From Gammaproteobacteria bacterium (GTDB lineage: Bacteria; Pseudomonadota; Gammaproteobacteria; Pseudomonadales; Azotimanducaceae), in assembly GCA_020832085.1 (NCBI GenBank), contig JAFIFJ010000065.1, positions 1 to 61,887 of the forward strand: DNA of 61,887 nt, written 5' to 3'. The notes under the pieces were generated by a model. That model searched no databases, was not told the DNA's origin, and was given only the letters and a program-made list of their open reading frames with translations. The position numbers were made by a program, and so were the translations under genes. The stretch's first letter is position 1. Each line of letters opens with the position of its first letter. Shown here piece by piece: positions 8,560 to 22,941 of this stretch.

Positions 8560-10692
8560 TCAACGGGCTATGTTGCGGCGGAACGGCGGCAGACTGTCGA
8601 GGATGGCCCGGCCATAGCGGCGAGTGACGATGCGGCGGTCGAGCAGGGTCACCTTGCCGGTATCGGACTCCGAACGCAGCAGGCGGCCGCAGGCCTGCTT
8701 CAGCCGCAGCGCCGCATCCGGAACGCTGACCTCCATGAACGGATTGCGGCCCTGACTTTCCAGCCACTCGGCCACCGCCGCCTCCACCGGATCGTCCGGA
8801 ACGGCGAAGGGCAGTTTGGTGATGATCACGTGGCGGCAGTGGTCGCCGGCGAGATCCACCCCTTCAGCAAAACTCGCCAGCCCGAATATCACGCTGCCGC
8901 GCCCGGCGTCGATACACTCCCGGTGCTGCTTCAGAATGCGCGCCTTGGTCAGGTCCGCCTGACTCAGCACGCGATCGAGGAAGGCGGGCGGCAGCGATTC
9001 CGTGACCGCCGACAGCTGACGCCAGGAGGTGAAGATCACCAGCGTGCCTTCCTTCGGATCCACCAGATCGGGCAACATGCTGGCGATCTCCGCATTGTGA
9101 TCGTCACTGCGGCCGGGGTCCGACTTCATGGCCGGCACCACCAGCTCCGCCGCCTGCTCATAGGGCAGACTCGAGGGGGCCACCAGATAGCGCGTGTCCT
9201 CCGGTACGCCGACCCCCTCGGCGAAGCGGCGAAAGCCGTCGGTGGAGGTGAGCGTCGCCGAGGTCACCACCGCACCGTGGCAGGCCTCCCAGAGGGCTTC
9301 GGAAAGGGAGGCACCGGCCTGCAGCGGCGAGGATTGGAACTCCAGATCGAAGCTCTGTTCGTGATCCACCCGGGATACCCAGCGTGCCTGCACTCCCTCG
9401 CCAGGCGCAGCGAAATCCTCCCAGAGCGCCAGCGCGCCTTCGATGCGTCCCGCATGCTGGGACAGACCCTCGGTCCAGACCTGGAAGGCGTCGCGCTCGC
9501 CGCGATCGTCGTCGCCGAGGGTTGCCAGACGATCGAGAACGATGTCCAGCGCAGCGCCGATTTCCCGATGACCACCGGCCAGTTCCCCGGCCAGTTCCAC
9601 CATGGCTGCCGGGACTTCGCCATGGGCGAAGCGATGGCTGGGCCGAGCGCCGCTGCGACCCTCGAAGCCGCGCGGCGGCGTGGCGATGTCCGCAAGTGCC
9701 TCGCCGAGTTCCAGCATGGTCCGCAGATGCTGTCGCAGCGGTTCCGCCGTGGTGGCCACCCGCAGGGCAGCATCCACCAGGGTGTGATCGCGACCCGTGC
9801 GCTGGGCAAGGGTGCCCAGCAGTTTGTCCACCGCATCCAGGGTCTGCACGCCTGAGAGAATGCGGGTGAAGCGGCGCAGATGGCCCAGCGCCTTGTCCGC
9901 CAGATGATGGCCTTCGTCGAAGACGTAGATGGTGGACTCGGGCTCCGGCAGCACCACGCCGCCGCCCAGGGCGAGATCGGAGAGCACCAGGTCGTGATTG
10001 GCGACGATCACGTCCGCCTGCCCGATGCGTTCCCGGGCCAGATAGTAGGGGCAGTCCCGGAAGAAGCTGCAACGCGGTCCGCTGCAGCCCCGATGGTCCA
10101 TGGTGGCTCCAGACCAGACGCCGTCGTCCACCGCCCGCTGCCAGCCCTCCCGATCACCATCCCAGGCCCCGCGACGCAGGTCGTCGAGCATGTCCCGATA
10201 CAGCGCCCGGGCCGCAACGCCCACCGGCGCCGCCTGCTCGAAAAGCTCTCCGGGCACAGCGGCACTGTCGTCCACCAGGTAGCGGTCGAGCCGGGACGGG
10301 CAGGCATAGCGTCCGCGTCCCTTGGCCAGGGCATAGGTGAAGTGCAGCCCGGCATGCTCGGCGAGGTCCGGCAGATCCCGGTCCACCAGCTGGTCCTGCA
10401 GCGCCACCGTGGCGGTGGAGATCACCAGCTTGAGGTTCAATGCCTGGGCCACGGGAATGGCCGCGAGGCCGTAGGCGACGGTCTTGCCGGTACCCGTGCC
10501 TGCCTCCACCACGCAGATCCGGCCGGTATCGTCCCCGCCCTCGCCGGCAAGGGTCCGGGCGATCTCGGCGATCATCAGGCGCTGACCGCGGCGGGGGGTG
10601 AACGCCCGTGCCGCCAGCCAGGCCCGGTAGGCCTCCTGGATGGTCGTACGCAGGCCCGCATCGAGGCCGCCATGGGCAAGGGCTTCACTCAT
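8560..10692 (-). CDS. dinG: ATP-dependent DNA helicase, DinG/XPD-like
   Basis: This 710-residue superfamily 2 helicase unwinds DNA 5' to 3' and resolves R-loops or damage-associated structures. Motif I AGTGTGKT (residues 64-71), the DEGH box of motif II and the C-terminal QACGRLLRSESD motif VI are present. Four cysteines suited to a 4Fe-4S cluster are visible at about 131, 203, 208 and 214, as in the DinG and XPD family. The length is close to E. coli DinG (716 residues). The ATG is unambiguous. I see no clear LexA box upstream. YoaA is the closest alternative paralogue. Confidence 0.88.
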   Translation of the reverse strand: MSEALAHGGLDAGLRTTIQEAYRAWLAARAFTPRRGQRLMIAEIARTLAGEGGDDTGRICVVEAGTGTGKTVAYGLAAIPVAQALNLKLVISTATVALQDQLVDRDLPDLAEHAGLHFTYALAKGRGRYACPSRLDRYLVDDSAAVPGELFEQAAPVGVAARALYRDMLDDLRRGAWDGDREGWQRAVDDGVWSGATMDHRGCSGPRCSFFRDCPYYLARERIGQADVIVANHDLVLSDLALGGGVVLPEPESTIYVFDEGHHLADKALGHLRRFTRILSGVQTLDAVDKLLGTLAQRTGRDHTLVDAALRVATTAEPLRQHLRTMLELGEALADIATPPRGFEGRSGARPSHRFAHGEVPAAMVELAGELAGGHREIGAALDIVLDRLATLGDDDRGERDAFQVWTEGLSQHAGRIEGALALWEDFAAPGEGVQARWVSRVDHEQSFDLEFQSSPLQAGASLSEALWEACHGAVVTSATLTSTDGFRRFAEGVGVPEDTRYLVAPSSLPYEQAAELVVPAMKSDPGRSDDHNAEIASMLPDLVDPKEGTLVIFTSWRQLSAVTESLPPAFLDRVLSQADLTKARILKQHRECIDAGRGSVIFGLASFAEGVDLAGDHCRHVIITKLPFAVPDDPVEAAVAEWLESQGRNPFMEVSVPDAALRLKQACGRLLRSESDTGKVTLLDRRIVTRRYGRAILDSLPPFRRNIAR

Positions 10693-10796
10693 GGCCGGCA
10701 GTATAGCGATGGCAGGCCCTGCCCGGTGACGGAGATTGGCCTGCGTGGCTGTAAGCGGATGCTACAACCTCCGATCCAAGGCACAGCAACACCGCT

Positions 10797-14477
<3,681 letters not shown>

Positions 14478-14523
14478 AGTCGATCCTCCTCGCCTGCTTG
14501 GTCTGCATCATCTCCATCCCGCC

Positions 14524-17500
14524 TCAGCCCGCCATCGCCGCGGCCTGCTCCACGTCCACCGACACCAGTCGTGAAACGCCCGCTTCCTGCATGGTCACAC
14601 CCATCAGCTGCTCCGCCATCTCCATGGTGATTTTGTTGTGGGTGATGAAAATGAACTGCACTTCCCGGCCCATTTCCGTCAGCAGCCGGCAGAAGCGGCC
14701 CACATTGGCATCATCTAAGGGCGCGTCCACCTCGTCGAGCATGCAGAAAGGCGCCGGATTGAGCTGAAAGATCGAGAATACCAGGGCGATGGCCGTGAGT
14801 GCCTTCTCGCCCCCGGAAAGCAGGTGGATGGACGCGTTACGCTTGCCGGGGGGCCGCGCCATGATCGTGACGCCGGTGTCGAGCAGATCGTCGCCAGTGA
14901 GTTCCAGGTAGGCATGGCCACCGCCGAAGACCTTTGGAAACAGCTCCTGCAGGCCGTGATTGACCTTGTCGAAGGTCTCCTTGAAGCGGGCCCGGGTTTC
15001 GCGATCGATCTTGCGGATCGCCTCCTCCAGGGTGTTCAGGGCCTCGACCAGGTCTGCATTCTGGGCATCCAGGTAGTTCTTGCGTTCGGACTCCTGCTCG
15101 TACTCCTCGATGGCCGCCAGATTGATGGGCCCAAGGCGATTGATGCGGGCATCGAGCTGCTCCAGGGCCTGCTGCCAGCCGGCTTCGGTGGCCTCTTCGG
15201 CAATGTCGGCCAGCACCGTGGCAGCATCGGTACCGCTCTCGGCCAGCTGCTCTTCCAGGGTGCGGCGCCGGACCTCAACCGCCTGACGTTCCATGCGCGC
15301 CGCTTCCAGGGTCGCCTGCCCCGCCTGCACCTGCTCCTCGGCGGCCGCCCGCTCCTGCTCCAGCTCCCGCAGCCCGGTCTCGGCCTGGGTCTGGGCATCA
15401 CGGGCCGCGGCCAGTTCCTGCTCCACTGCGAGTCGCCGCGCCAGTTCCGTTTCCAGTTCACCGCGCAATTCCGTCAGCGGTGCCCGGGCCTCGCCGATGG
15501 CCTCTTCCAGCGCCGCAAGCCGTTCGGCCAACTCTTCCTGCTGGCTGCGCAGACGGCTGGCAGCGGTGCGGGTGGATTCCAGCTGGTTGCCCAGGTTCTG
15601 GCGCCGCAGTTCCAGTTCATAGGCCGCATCCCGCCGTGCCCTGGCCTGCTGGCGCGCCTCTTCCAGCTGCGCCTGGGTGCTGTCGCGTCGGCCGAGCAGT
15701 TGCTCGCGCCGCGTCTGCAGTTCTGTCATCTCCGCTTCGGCTTCGCTGCGGGCCTGCCGGGCCGCTTCGATCTGCCTTCTTTCGCTGGCCAGCAGTTCCT
15801 CGAGTTCGGTCCGCTCCCGGCCCAGCCGTTCCTGCCGCGCCGAGGCCGCTTCGAGGCGGGCCTGGGCCGCACTGCGTTCGGCGCGCAAACCGCCATGCTG
15901 CCGGCTGAGCTCACCCAGGGCCTGCTGAGCCTGCTGACGGGCCTGCTCCAGGCCGCCGCGCTCACCCCGCAGGCGCGTGACCGTGGCTTCGAATCCGTCA
16001 GCCAGTTCGCCGAGTTCCTCGATGGTGGCAGCAAGGGTTTCGATCTCACCGGCCCGGCGCAGCACGCCGCGCCCGGCGGCATCGCCGCGGGCCAGACGCA
16101 GCCAGCGCCGACCGAGCAGAATGCCGTCCCGGGTGACGATGCTCTCCTGGGGACCGAGACGATCGCGAACGGCCAGGGCCGAAGCCAGATTCTCCGTGGC
16201 CCAGAAGCCCCCCAGCAGCGAGGCGAGGTCGTCGTCGGCCTGCACCAGATCCAGCAGGCGCATGCGGCCGTGGGGGTCTTCTCCGGCAGCGGGAGCGGAC
16301 GGGCGCCCACCCTCGAACAGGGTCAGCTCGACGTCGTCCAGCGCCATGGCCGCCTCCGCGGGCGCATCCAGCACATCCACCACCACGGCCTGCAGCCCGG
16401 TGCCCAGAGCCGCCTCGACGGCGGTTTCCCAGCCGGACTGGACCTGCAGCCGCTCCCCGAGCCGCGGTTTGCGGTCGAGACCACGGTCAGCCAGCCAGTT
16501 GCGGGTGGCCGCATCCTGGCGGCCCAGGGCCGCCTCCTGCAGGGCTTCCAGGGATGCCTTGCGGCCGGTCTGGATCTGCACCTGGCCGCGGGCATCGGCC
16601 AGCTGACGTTCGGCTTCCTCCAGTCCGCTGCGATTCTCGGCCACGCGCAGGGCCAGGGCCTCGAGTTCGGTCTCGTGGCCGGCCATGCCCTGCTCCACGG
16701 CTTCGATGCGGGCATCGAGGTCACCGAGATCGCTGGCTTCGACATCAGCCCCGGCTGCATCCACGTCCAGGGCCAACCGCTCCAGACGCTGGTTGGTGCG
16801 CCCCAGGGATTGTTCGAGCTGGGCGATGCGAGAGGCTTCCACTTCCGCGCGCCGGCGCGGTTCCGCGGCCGCCTGATTGAAGCTGTCCCAATCCTGCTGC
16901 CAGGCCTGCATGGCGGCCTCGGCGGCTTCGAGCAGGGCTGCGGCCTCTTCGTCCCGGGCTGCGATCGCATCGCGCTCGGGCTCGATGGCAGCCAACGCGG
17001 CTTCCAGTTCCTCGATGCGGCGGGCATCCAGCTCCAGGTGCCGCACCCCTTCCTCGCGGCGACTGCGGGCAGCGCCCAGATCCGATTCCAGCTGCCGCAC
17101 CCGCTGATCCCGTGCCCGCAGGTTCTCTTCCAGGCGGGCCAGCGTGGCGCCGAGCTCGTAGAAGCGCTGCTGCACCTTGCCGGTGGCCTCTGCCAGATCG
17201 GCGCTGCGCGTCCGCTCCTGTTCGATGCCGGTGAGTACCGCCTGCCGGCCGGCCCGGGCCTGTTCCAAGGCGATCTCGAACTGCTTGACCTGACTGTTGT
17301 GGCGCTCCATCTCCGCCGTCATGGCCTGCCAGCGCAGGGCCAGCAGTTCCGCCTTGAGCTTGCGCTCCTCGGCCTTGTACTCCCGGTACTTCTCGGCCGA
17401 GCGGGCCTGACGCTGCAGCCGGGTCAGCTGCCGCTCGAGTTCCTCGCGCAGGTCGTTGAGGCGATCGAGGTTCTCCCGGGTGTGCCTGATGCGATTCTCG

Positions 17501-18039
17501 GTCTCCCGCCGCCGCTCCTTGTAGCGGGAGATGCCGGCAGCCTCCTCGAGGTGATTGCGCAGGTCCTCGGGGCGGGCCTCGATCAGATTGGAGATCATGC
17601 CCTGCTCGATGATGGAGTAGCTGCGGGGACCCAAGCCGGTGCCGAGGAAGATGTCCTGGATGTCCCGCCGCCGGCAGCGGACGCCATTCAGAAAGTAGAC
17701 GGACTGGGCATCCCGGGTCACCTGCCGGCGAATGGCGATCTCGGCAAAGGCCGCATGCTGGCCACCGGCCCGGCCGTCGCTGTTGTCGAACACCAGTTCG
17801 ATGCTGGCCTGAGCGGTGGGTTTGCGGGTGTTGGAACCGTTGAAGATGACGTCGGTGATGGATTCACCGCGCAGCTGCTTGGCCGAACTCTCCCCCATCA
17901 CCCAGCGCACGGCGTCGATGACATTGGACTTGCCACAGCCGTTCGGACCCACCACGGCGGTGAGATTGCTCGGAAACGACACCGTGGTCGGATCGACGAA
18001 GGACTTGAAGCCCGCGAGCTTGATTTGCTTCAGGCGCAT
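14524..18039 (-). CDS. smc: Chromosome segregation protein SMC
   Basis: This 1171-residue ATPase condenses and organises the chromosome. Walker A GPNGCGKS lies at residues 31-38. Two long coiled coils (about 170-500 and 670-1000) flank a hinge region (about 510-650). The C-terminal ABC signature LLSGGEKALTA and Walker B FCMLDEVDAPLDD complete the head. I chose ATG at 18039 (MRLKQIKLAG), the usual SMC N terminus; an in-frame codon 36 bases further upstream adds residues foreign to the family. The order smc-zipA-ligA is a common gammaproteobacterial arrangement. Confidence 0.95.
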   Translation of the reverse strand: MRLKQIKLAGFKSFVDPTTVSFPSNLTAVVGPNGCGKSNVIDAVRWVMGESSAKQLRGESITDVIFNGSNTRKPTAQASIELVFDNSDGRAGGQHAAFAEIAIRRQVTRDAQSVYFLNGVRCRRRDIQDIFLGTGLGPRSYSIIEQGMISNLIEARPEDLRNHLEEAAGISRYKERRRETENRIRHTRENLDRLNDLREELERQLTRLQRQARSAEKYREYKAEERKLKAELLALRWQAMTAEMERHNSQVKQFEIALEQARAGRQAVLTGIEQERTRSADLAEATGKVQQRFYELGATLARLEENLRARDQRVRQLESDLGAARSRREEGVRHLELDARRIEELEAALAAIEPERDAIAARDEEAAALLEAAEAAMQAWQQDWDSFNQAAAEPRRRAEVEASRIAQLEQSLGRTNQRLERLALDVDAAGADVEASDLGDLDARIEAVEQGMAGHETELEALALRVAENRSGLEEAERQLADARGQVQIQTGRKASLEALQEAALGRQDAATRNWLADRGLDRKPRLGERLQVQSGWETAVEAALGTGLQAVVVDVLDAPAEAAMALDDVELTLFEGGRPSAPAAGEDPHGRMRLLDLVQADDDLASLLGGFWATENLASALAVRDRLGPQESIVTRDGILLGRRWLRLARGDAAGRGVLRRAGEIETLAATIEELGELADGFEATVTRLRGERGGLEQARQQAQQALGELSRQHGGLRAERSAAQARLEAASARQERLGRERTELEELLASERRQIEAARQARSEAEAEMTELQTRREQLLGRRDSTQAQLEEARQQARARRDAAYELELRRQNLGNQLESTRTAASRLRSQQEELAERLAALEEAIGEARAPLTELRGELETELARRLAVEQELAAARDAQTQAETGLRELEQERAAAEEQVQAGQATLEAARMERQAVEVRRRTLEEQLAESGTDAATVLADIAEEATEAGWQQALEQLDARINRLGPINLAAIEEYEQESERKNYLDAQNADLVEALNTLEEAIRKIDRETRARFKETFDKVNHGLQELFPKVFGGGHAYLELTGDDLLDTGVTIMARPPGKRNASIHLLSGGEKALTAIALVFSIFQLNPAPFCMLDEVDAPLDDANVGRFCRLLTEMGREVQFIFITHNKITMEMAEQLMGVTMQEAGVSRLVSVDVEQAAAMAG

Positions 18040-18167
18040 GGATTGGCGACGTGCCCCAAGGTGGTCCCACAGCATGCGGAACGCTGGTTCGCTATGGGCG
18101 GAAAAGTCTATCGAGTATTGGCGGGCAGGTCACGGTCGCCTGACAGGTCGCCTGCACCAACGCGGCC

Positions 18168-19817
18168 TCATTCGATCACACGATCGATGAGTACGTTCAC
18201 CACCCGACCGCGGCTGCCGGGATCGAGGGTGGCGCTGACGCCTTCGAGATCCCCCGGCTGTGCCGCGACACCGCCGTCCGCAGAGACCCGGGCGATGATC
18301 TGCACCCGGTTCGTGCTCGACAGGGTCCGCTCCGGCGTCATGGCCATGGCGTCGTCCAGGGTCAGCAGCAGCGGCAACTCACTGGCCTGATGACGAGCGA
18401 CGGCCAGCGGTGCCGGTGGGCCACCAACCTCACGGGCAAAGACGAAGAGGGTGGCGCCGGGCGGAATCGACACATCCTCACCCGCCTCCACCAGCACCCG
18501 CACGGCGGAGGGCGCAGCCACAGGCTGCTGCGGGACCGTCGCCGCGGCCTGCTCCGCTCCGAGCTGCAGGCGAACCGGCGCGGCACCGGAAGTCGCGATG
18601 GGCCCGGCCATGCGTTCGAGATCGCCCGGACCCCGTTCGGCAGTCCCGGCCCGGGACAGACGCGCCACCACTTCCACCTGCTCAACGCTGTCCAGGGCCA
18701 TTTCTGGCGCCATGGCGTCGTCCACCGTGAGTTCGATGTCCAGTCGCGCCGCCGGCCGCAGGCGCTGCACTGCCAGCGGCATGGGTGGCCCACCCACCGG
18801 ACGTGCCATGACGAACACTGCCGCATTGGCAGGCAGGTCCGACAGCACCGCTTCCGACATCGTCACCTGAACCCGGATCGTACCGGGACTGCTGACCGCA
18901 GAGCCGGCAGCGGCCGTAGCGGTTTCCGGCAGGCCCGCCAGTTCCCGGGACCGGGCCAGGCCGTCACGCAGGAAGGTGCGCCGCTCTCCTTCCGGGACAC
19001 CGCTGGCCAGCACCTGCTCGAAGAGGCCGGCGGCCTCCCCGAAGCGGCCATCCTGGAAGGCATCCATGGCCAGGATTTCGAGCATGATGGGCTGCCCCGG
19101 GGCCAATTCCAGGACCCGGTCCATGCGCTCCCGGACCCGGGACGTGATGCGCCTGTCGTCGGCCAGATACAGCGCCTGGACCTGGAACACCAGCGGCCCC
19201 GGCTCCTCGGGCATGAGTCCCGCCACCCGCCCGAAGGCGCGGCCGGCACGCTCGAACTCGCCCTGATTCAACGCCGTCCGCCCCAGCAGGAACCAGCCGT
19301 CAGCATCCTCGGGGTTGGCCGCGAGCCGGGCATCGAGGCGGTCCATGAGCTGATTGACCTGGCGGCTGTCATGGGCGCCGTCGGGCCGCTGCTCCACCGC
19401 CCGCAGCTCGCGGGCCAGGGCCAGTTCGTCCTGGTAGCCCAGGGAGAAACCCCAGTCGGAATAAAGGACCAGCGCCAGCACCGGTACCAGCACGGCTCCT
19501 GCCCAGAGCAGACCGCCGCCCCGGTTGGAGGGTTCCGGCTCGGCCGGTGCCGGGGCGTCGAGTTCCGTGAGATCGTCGATGTCACCGAGCAGGGAGCGCT
19601 CCAGCTCGGACCGCAGCACCTTGTACTCTTCGTCGTTGATGCGGGCTTCGTCCCGGTCCGCGTCCAGCTCCGCCAGGCGGTCCTCGAAGATGGCCAGGTT
19701 CGAGTGGGCACGAATGCGGGCGGCCCGGTTCTCGCTGCGGCCGCGGAACAGGGGCCAGAGGGCGAAAGCGGCCGCCGCAGCGACCATCACCACGACAGTC
19801 ATCCAGAAAACGGTCAT
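18168..19817 (-). CDS. ccmI: Cytochrome c biogenesis protein CcmI with duplicated C-terminal domain
   Basis: This 549-residue protein is the apocytochrome chaperone of the System I heme lyase complex. Two membrane helices (about 5-22 and 105-122) enclose a cytoplasmic loop. A periplasmic TPR region (about 150-300) binds apocytochrome. Two homologous beta-sandwich-like domains then follow: about 310-405 (VFVMARPVGGPPMPLAVQR) and about 440-549 (LFVFAREVGGPPAPLAVAR). Most CcmI/CycH proteins carry only one such domain, which explains the extra length. The ATG overlaps the ccmH stop. It is the last gene of the ccm operon. Confidence 0.92.
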   Translation of the reverse strand: MTVFWMTVVVMVAAAAAFALWPLFRGRSENRAARIRAHSNLAIFEDRLAELDADRDEARINDEEYKVLRSELERSLLGDIDDLTELDAPAPAEPEPSNRGGGLLWAGAVLVPVLALVLYSDWGFSLGYQDELALARELRAVEQRPDGAHDSRQVNQLMDRLDARLAANPEDADGWFLLGRTALNQGEFERAGRAFGRVAGLMPEEPGPLVFQVQALYLADDRRITSRVRERMDRVLELAPGQPIMLEILAMDAFQDGRFGEAAGLFEQVLASGVPEGERRTFLRDGLARSRELAGLPETATAAAGSAVSSPGTIRVQVTMSEAVLSDLPANAAVFVMARPVGGPPMPLAVQRLRPAARLDIELTVDDAMAPEMALDSVEQVEVVARLSRAGTAERGPGDLERMAGPIATSGAAPVRLQLGAEQAAATVPQQPVAAPSAVRVLVEAGEDVSIPPGATLFVFAREVGGPPAPLAVARHQASELPLLLTLDDAMAMTPERTLSSTNRVQIIARVSADGGVAAQPGDLEGVSATLDPGSRGRVVNVLIDRVIE

Positions 19818-20323
19818 GAGCGCGGTGAGACCCCGCTCGCGTCTGCCTGCAGCTGATGGCGCAGTCGCGCCAGCCGGGCCTCATCATCAGGGGTGAGGTC
19901 ATCCATGCCGAGACGCGCCTCCCGCCGTTGATTGCGGATCATCACGGCGATGATGGCGAGGCCGAGAAACAGGAGGACGAAGGGCCCCACCCAGAGGGCC
20001 GCAGTTTTCGCCGTGAAACGCGGCTTATAGAGAATGAAGTCGCCGTAACGGGACACCAGATAGTCGCGGATCTCCTGGTCGCTGTGACCTTCGCGAACCA
20101 TGTTGGCCACGGTGCGCCGGAGATCGCGGGCGATGGGCGCATCCGAGCCCCAGAGGTTGGTATTCAGGCACTTCGGACAGCGCAGCTCCGCATTCAAGGC
20201 GTGGAAGCGGGCCTCCTGCTCACGGGTGGCAAATTCGTAGACGTCGATGGAGGACGCCTGCACGTGGCCGGCCAGCAGGGCCAGTCCCAGCACAAGCACC
20301 CGCAACATGACTTCAGGACGCAT
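19814..20323 (-). CDS. ccmH: Cytochrome c maturation thiol-disulfide protein CcmH
   Basis: This 169-residue membrane-anchored periplasmic oxidoreductase helps reduce apocytochrome CXXCH thiols before heme attachment. After a signal peptide, the redox motif LRCPKC (Cys49 and Cys52) sits in the standard CcmH three-helix domain. One C-terminal transmembrane helix lies at about 108-128. The start at 20323 has GGAG seven bases upstream and overlaps ccmG by 11 bp; an internal ATG at 20308 is possible but less well supported. It is the short CcmH form (CycL), consistent with a separate ccmI. Confidence 0.93.
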   Translation of the reverse strand: MRPEVMLRVLVLGLALLAGHVQASSIDVYEFATREQEARFHALNAELRCPKCLNTNLWGSDAPIARDLRRTVANMVREGHSDQEIRDYLVSRYGDFILYKPRFTAKTAALWVGPFVLLFLGLAIIAVMIRNQRREARLGMDDLTPDDEARLARLRHQLQADASGVSPRS

Positions 20324-20888
20324 CGCGCAACTCCGCCAGGATTGGTGCCAGCTTGGTGTCCCAGACGCGCTGATCCACCGCGCCGACGCGCTTGTAGCGG
20401 ATCACGCCGTCGGCATCCACCAGGAAGGTCTCGGGCGCTCCGTAGACACCGAGATCGATACCCAGACTGCCGTCGGCATCCACTACCGAGAACACATAGG
20501 GGTCACCGAAACGCGCCAGCCAGCGCCGCGCCTCGGCAGGATTGTCCTTGTAATTGATGCCGAAGATGGGTACGCCGTAGTCCCTGGCAATGCGCGCCAG
20601 CTCGGCATGCTCGGCCCGGCAGGTGGGGCACCAGGTGGCCCAGACGTTGAGCAGGAAGGGCTCGCCGTGCATGGCCTCGGAACTGACGATGCGATCCGGT
20701 TCATGCAGCACCGGCAGCGCGAACTCCGGCAGCGGCTGGTTCAGCAGCGCCGACGGCAGCGCATGGGGATCGCCGAGGCTGAAGCCACGCCAGAGCAGCA
20801 GCAGCACCAGCAGGAACACCCCCAGGGGAATGAACAGACTGGCACGATGGATGCCGTGTTTGGCTGGAACTGCGCTGTGCTCACTCAC
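20313..20888 (-). CDS. ccmG: Thiol:disulfide interchange protein CcmG/DsbE
   Basis: This 191-residue periplasmic thioredoxin-fold protein is tethered by one N-terminal helix (about 18-33). The active site reads WCPTC (residues 86-90), followed by the family segment [11 protein letters not shown] and the cis-proline region [12 protein letters not shown]. It passes reductant towards CcmH and apocytochromes. The start is GTG overlapping the ccmF stop (GTGA), so translation is coupled. The length and all motifs are normal for the family. Confidence 0.94.
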   Translation of the reverse strand: MSEHSAVPAKHGIHRASLFIPLGVFLLVLLLLWRGFSLGDPHALPSALLNQPLPEFALPVLHEPDRIVSSEAMHGEPFLLNVWATWCPTCRAEHAELARIARDYGVPIFGINYKDNPAEARRWLARFGDPYVFSVVDADGSLGIDLGVYGAPETFLVDADGVIRYKRVGAVDQRVWDTKLAPILAELRDAS

Positions 20889-22888
20889 GACGTGCCCTCC
20901 GCCAGCTTGCCGGCCACGCTCTCGCGGCGTTCCGCGGCCCGTTCCGCCAGCCTCCGGTAGCGCCGATCCACGGCAGCCATGACGCCGCCAAGTGCCATGA
21001 GCAGCGCGCCGAGCCAGATCCAGCGCACGAAGGGCTTGTAGTGCACCCGCACCGCCCAGGCCTGACCACCGAGGGGTTCACCGAGGGCCACGTAGAGATC
21101 CCGGGTGAGGCGCGGATTGATGGCAGCCTGAGTCATGATCATGCCGCGCACCGGATAATGGCGCTTCTGGGGCAGCAGCGTCATGCGCTCGCGACCGTTC
21201 TTCAAAACCGTGATGATGCCCTCGTCCGCCGACCAGTTGGGCCCTTCCACCTGCCGGATGCCGTCGAAGCGGAAGTCCCAGCCCCCCACTTCCACCGTGT
21301 CTCCAGGCACCATGCGCACATCGCGCTCGTCGGAGTAGACCACCACCATACTGATGCCGATCACCGACACGGCGATACCGAAGTGGGCCACCCACATGCC
21401 CAGGTAGCCGGCGCCGAGCTTCGGTACGGCTGCCAGCCGCGATGACCAGTCACCCTTGTGCGCCACCCGCGACAGGGTGTCCTGGACCAGCGAGAGCACG
21501 ATCCAGACCGCCACCGCAACGCCCACCACGGCCCACAAATCCAGGGCACCGGCGAACACCAGGGGCAGCACCACGCCGAGCACCACACTGGCCACCGCAA
21601 TCCGCGCCAGCTGCCGCCAGAGCTCGTCGAAGCGCGTGCGTTTCCAGCGCGCCAGGGGCCCCGCGGCCATGGCGATCAGCAGCAACAGCATCAGGGGCAC
21701 GAACACCGCATTGAAATACGGTGGGCCGACGGAAAGCTTGTCGCCGCCGGTCATGGCTTCGTAGATCAGCGGATACAGGGTTCCGAGCAGCACGGCCGCG
21801 GTGGCCACCACCAGCAGCACGTTGTTCACCAGCAGCATCACTTCCCGGGACAGCCCGTCGTAGTGAGCATCGGCCCGCATCACCGGTGCGCGGAAGGCGT
21901 AAAGCGCCAGCGAGCCGCCCACCACCAGCAGCAGGAACACCATGATGTAGAACCCGCGCTCCGGGTCCACCGCGAAGGAATGCACCGAGGTCAGGACCCC
22001 GGAGCGGACGATGAAGGCCCCGAGCAGCACCAGGGAGAAAGTGGCAATGGCCAGCAGCACCGTCCAGCTGCGGAACACGCCCCGTTTCTCGGTGACGGCA
22101 AGGGAATGAATCAGGGCGGTGCCCACCAGCCAGGGCATGAAGGAGGCGTTCTCCACCGCATCCCAGAACCACCAGCCGCCCCAGCCCAGCTCGTAGTAGG
22201 CCCACCAGCTGCCCAGCGCAATGCCCACGGTCAGAAATGCCCAGGCCACATTGGTCCAGGGCCGCGACCAGCGCGCCCAGGCCGCGTCCAGGCGCCCGGA
22301 CATGAGTGCGGCGATGGCGAAGGCAAAGGCCACCGAGAACCCCACGTAGCCCACATAGAGCATGGGCGGATGGACGATGAGTCCGAAGTCCTGCAGCTGG
22401 GGGTTGAGATCGGAGCCATCTACCGGCGACATGGGCAACAGCCGGTCGAAGGGGTTGGAGGTCAGCAGCATGAAGAGGATGAAGCCGATGCTGATCAGAC
22501 CCATCACGCCCAGCACCCGCGCCAGCATGTCCAGCGGCAGCCCCTGGCTGCGCATGGCCACGGCCACGGTCCAGCCGGCCATGATCAGAGTCCAGAGCAG
22601 GAAGGACCCCTCGTGGGCGCCCCAGACGGCACTCACCTTGTAATGGGTGGGCAGCAGGGAATTGGAGTTCTGGGCCACATAGGCCACGGAAAAGTCGTCC
22701 GCCAGGAAGGCGTAGGTCAGGCAGATGTAGGACAGCAGCAGGAAGACGAACATGCCCGCCGCCAATGACCCACCGCTGCGCATCCACACCACCCTGCCGG
22801 TGTAGGTTCCGGCGATGGGGATGAAGGCCAGCAGCAGGGCAAAACCCAATGCCAGCGCCAAGGCGAAGTGTCCGAGCTCAGGGATCAT
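20885..22888 (-). CDS. ccmF: Cytochrome c heme lyase subunit CcmF
   Basis: This 667-residue polytopic inner-membrane protein is the core of the heme lyase that attaches heme to apocytochromes c. Around 15 hydrophobic helices are visible. The WWD heme-handling signature reads [18 protein letters not shown] near residue 235, and the flanking periplasmic histidine regions are conserved. The length matches the family. The ATG is clear. A 53-bp gap separates it from ccmE upstream, and it overlaps ccmG by 4 bp downstream. Confidence 0.96.
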   Translation of the reverse strand: MIPELGHFALALALGFALLLAFIPIAGTYTGRVVWMRSGGSLAAGMFVFLLLSYICLTYAFLADDFSVAYVAQNSNSLLPTHYKVSAVWGAHEGSFLLWTLIMAGWTVAVAMRSQGLPLDMLARVLGVMGLISIGFILFMLLTSNPFDRLLPMSPVDGSDLNPQLQDFGLIVHPPMLYVGYVGFSVAFAFAIAALMSGRLDAAWARWSRPWTNVAWAFLTVGIALGSWWAYYELGWGGWWFWDAVENASFMPWLVGTALIHSLAVTEKRGVFRSWTVLLAIATFSLVLLGAFIVRSGVLTSVHSFAVDPERGFYIMVFLLLVVGGSLALYAFRAPVMRADAHYDGLSREVMLLVNNVLLVVATAAVLLGTLYPLIYEAMTGGDKLSVGPPYFNAVFVPLMLLLLIAMAAGPLARWKRTRFDELWRQLARIAVASVVLGVVLPLVFAGALDLWAVVGVAVAVWIVLSLVQDTLSRVAHKGDWSSRLAAVPKLGAGYLGMWVAHFGIAVSVIGISMVVVYSDERDVRMVPGDTVEVGGWDFRFDGIRQVEGPNWSADEGIITVLKNGRERMTLLPQKRHYPVRGMIMTQAAINPRLTRDLYVALGEPLGGQAWAVRVHYKPFVRWIWLGALLMALGGVMAAVDRRYRRLAERAAERRESVAGKLAEGTS

Positions 22889-22941
22889 TCCGGGTCTCCG
22901 GTAGAGCTTTCATACCATTGCGGAACCGCTGCCCGGGCGGA

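Noticed and set aside
14824..18390. A 1188-codon plus-strand open frame antisense to smc
   Set aside because: The residues are Gly/Leu/Gln-rich and lack domain motifs, while the minus strand gives a textbook SMC protein.
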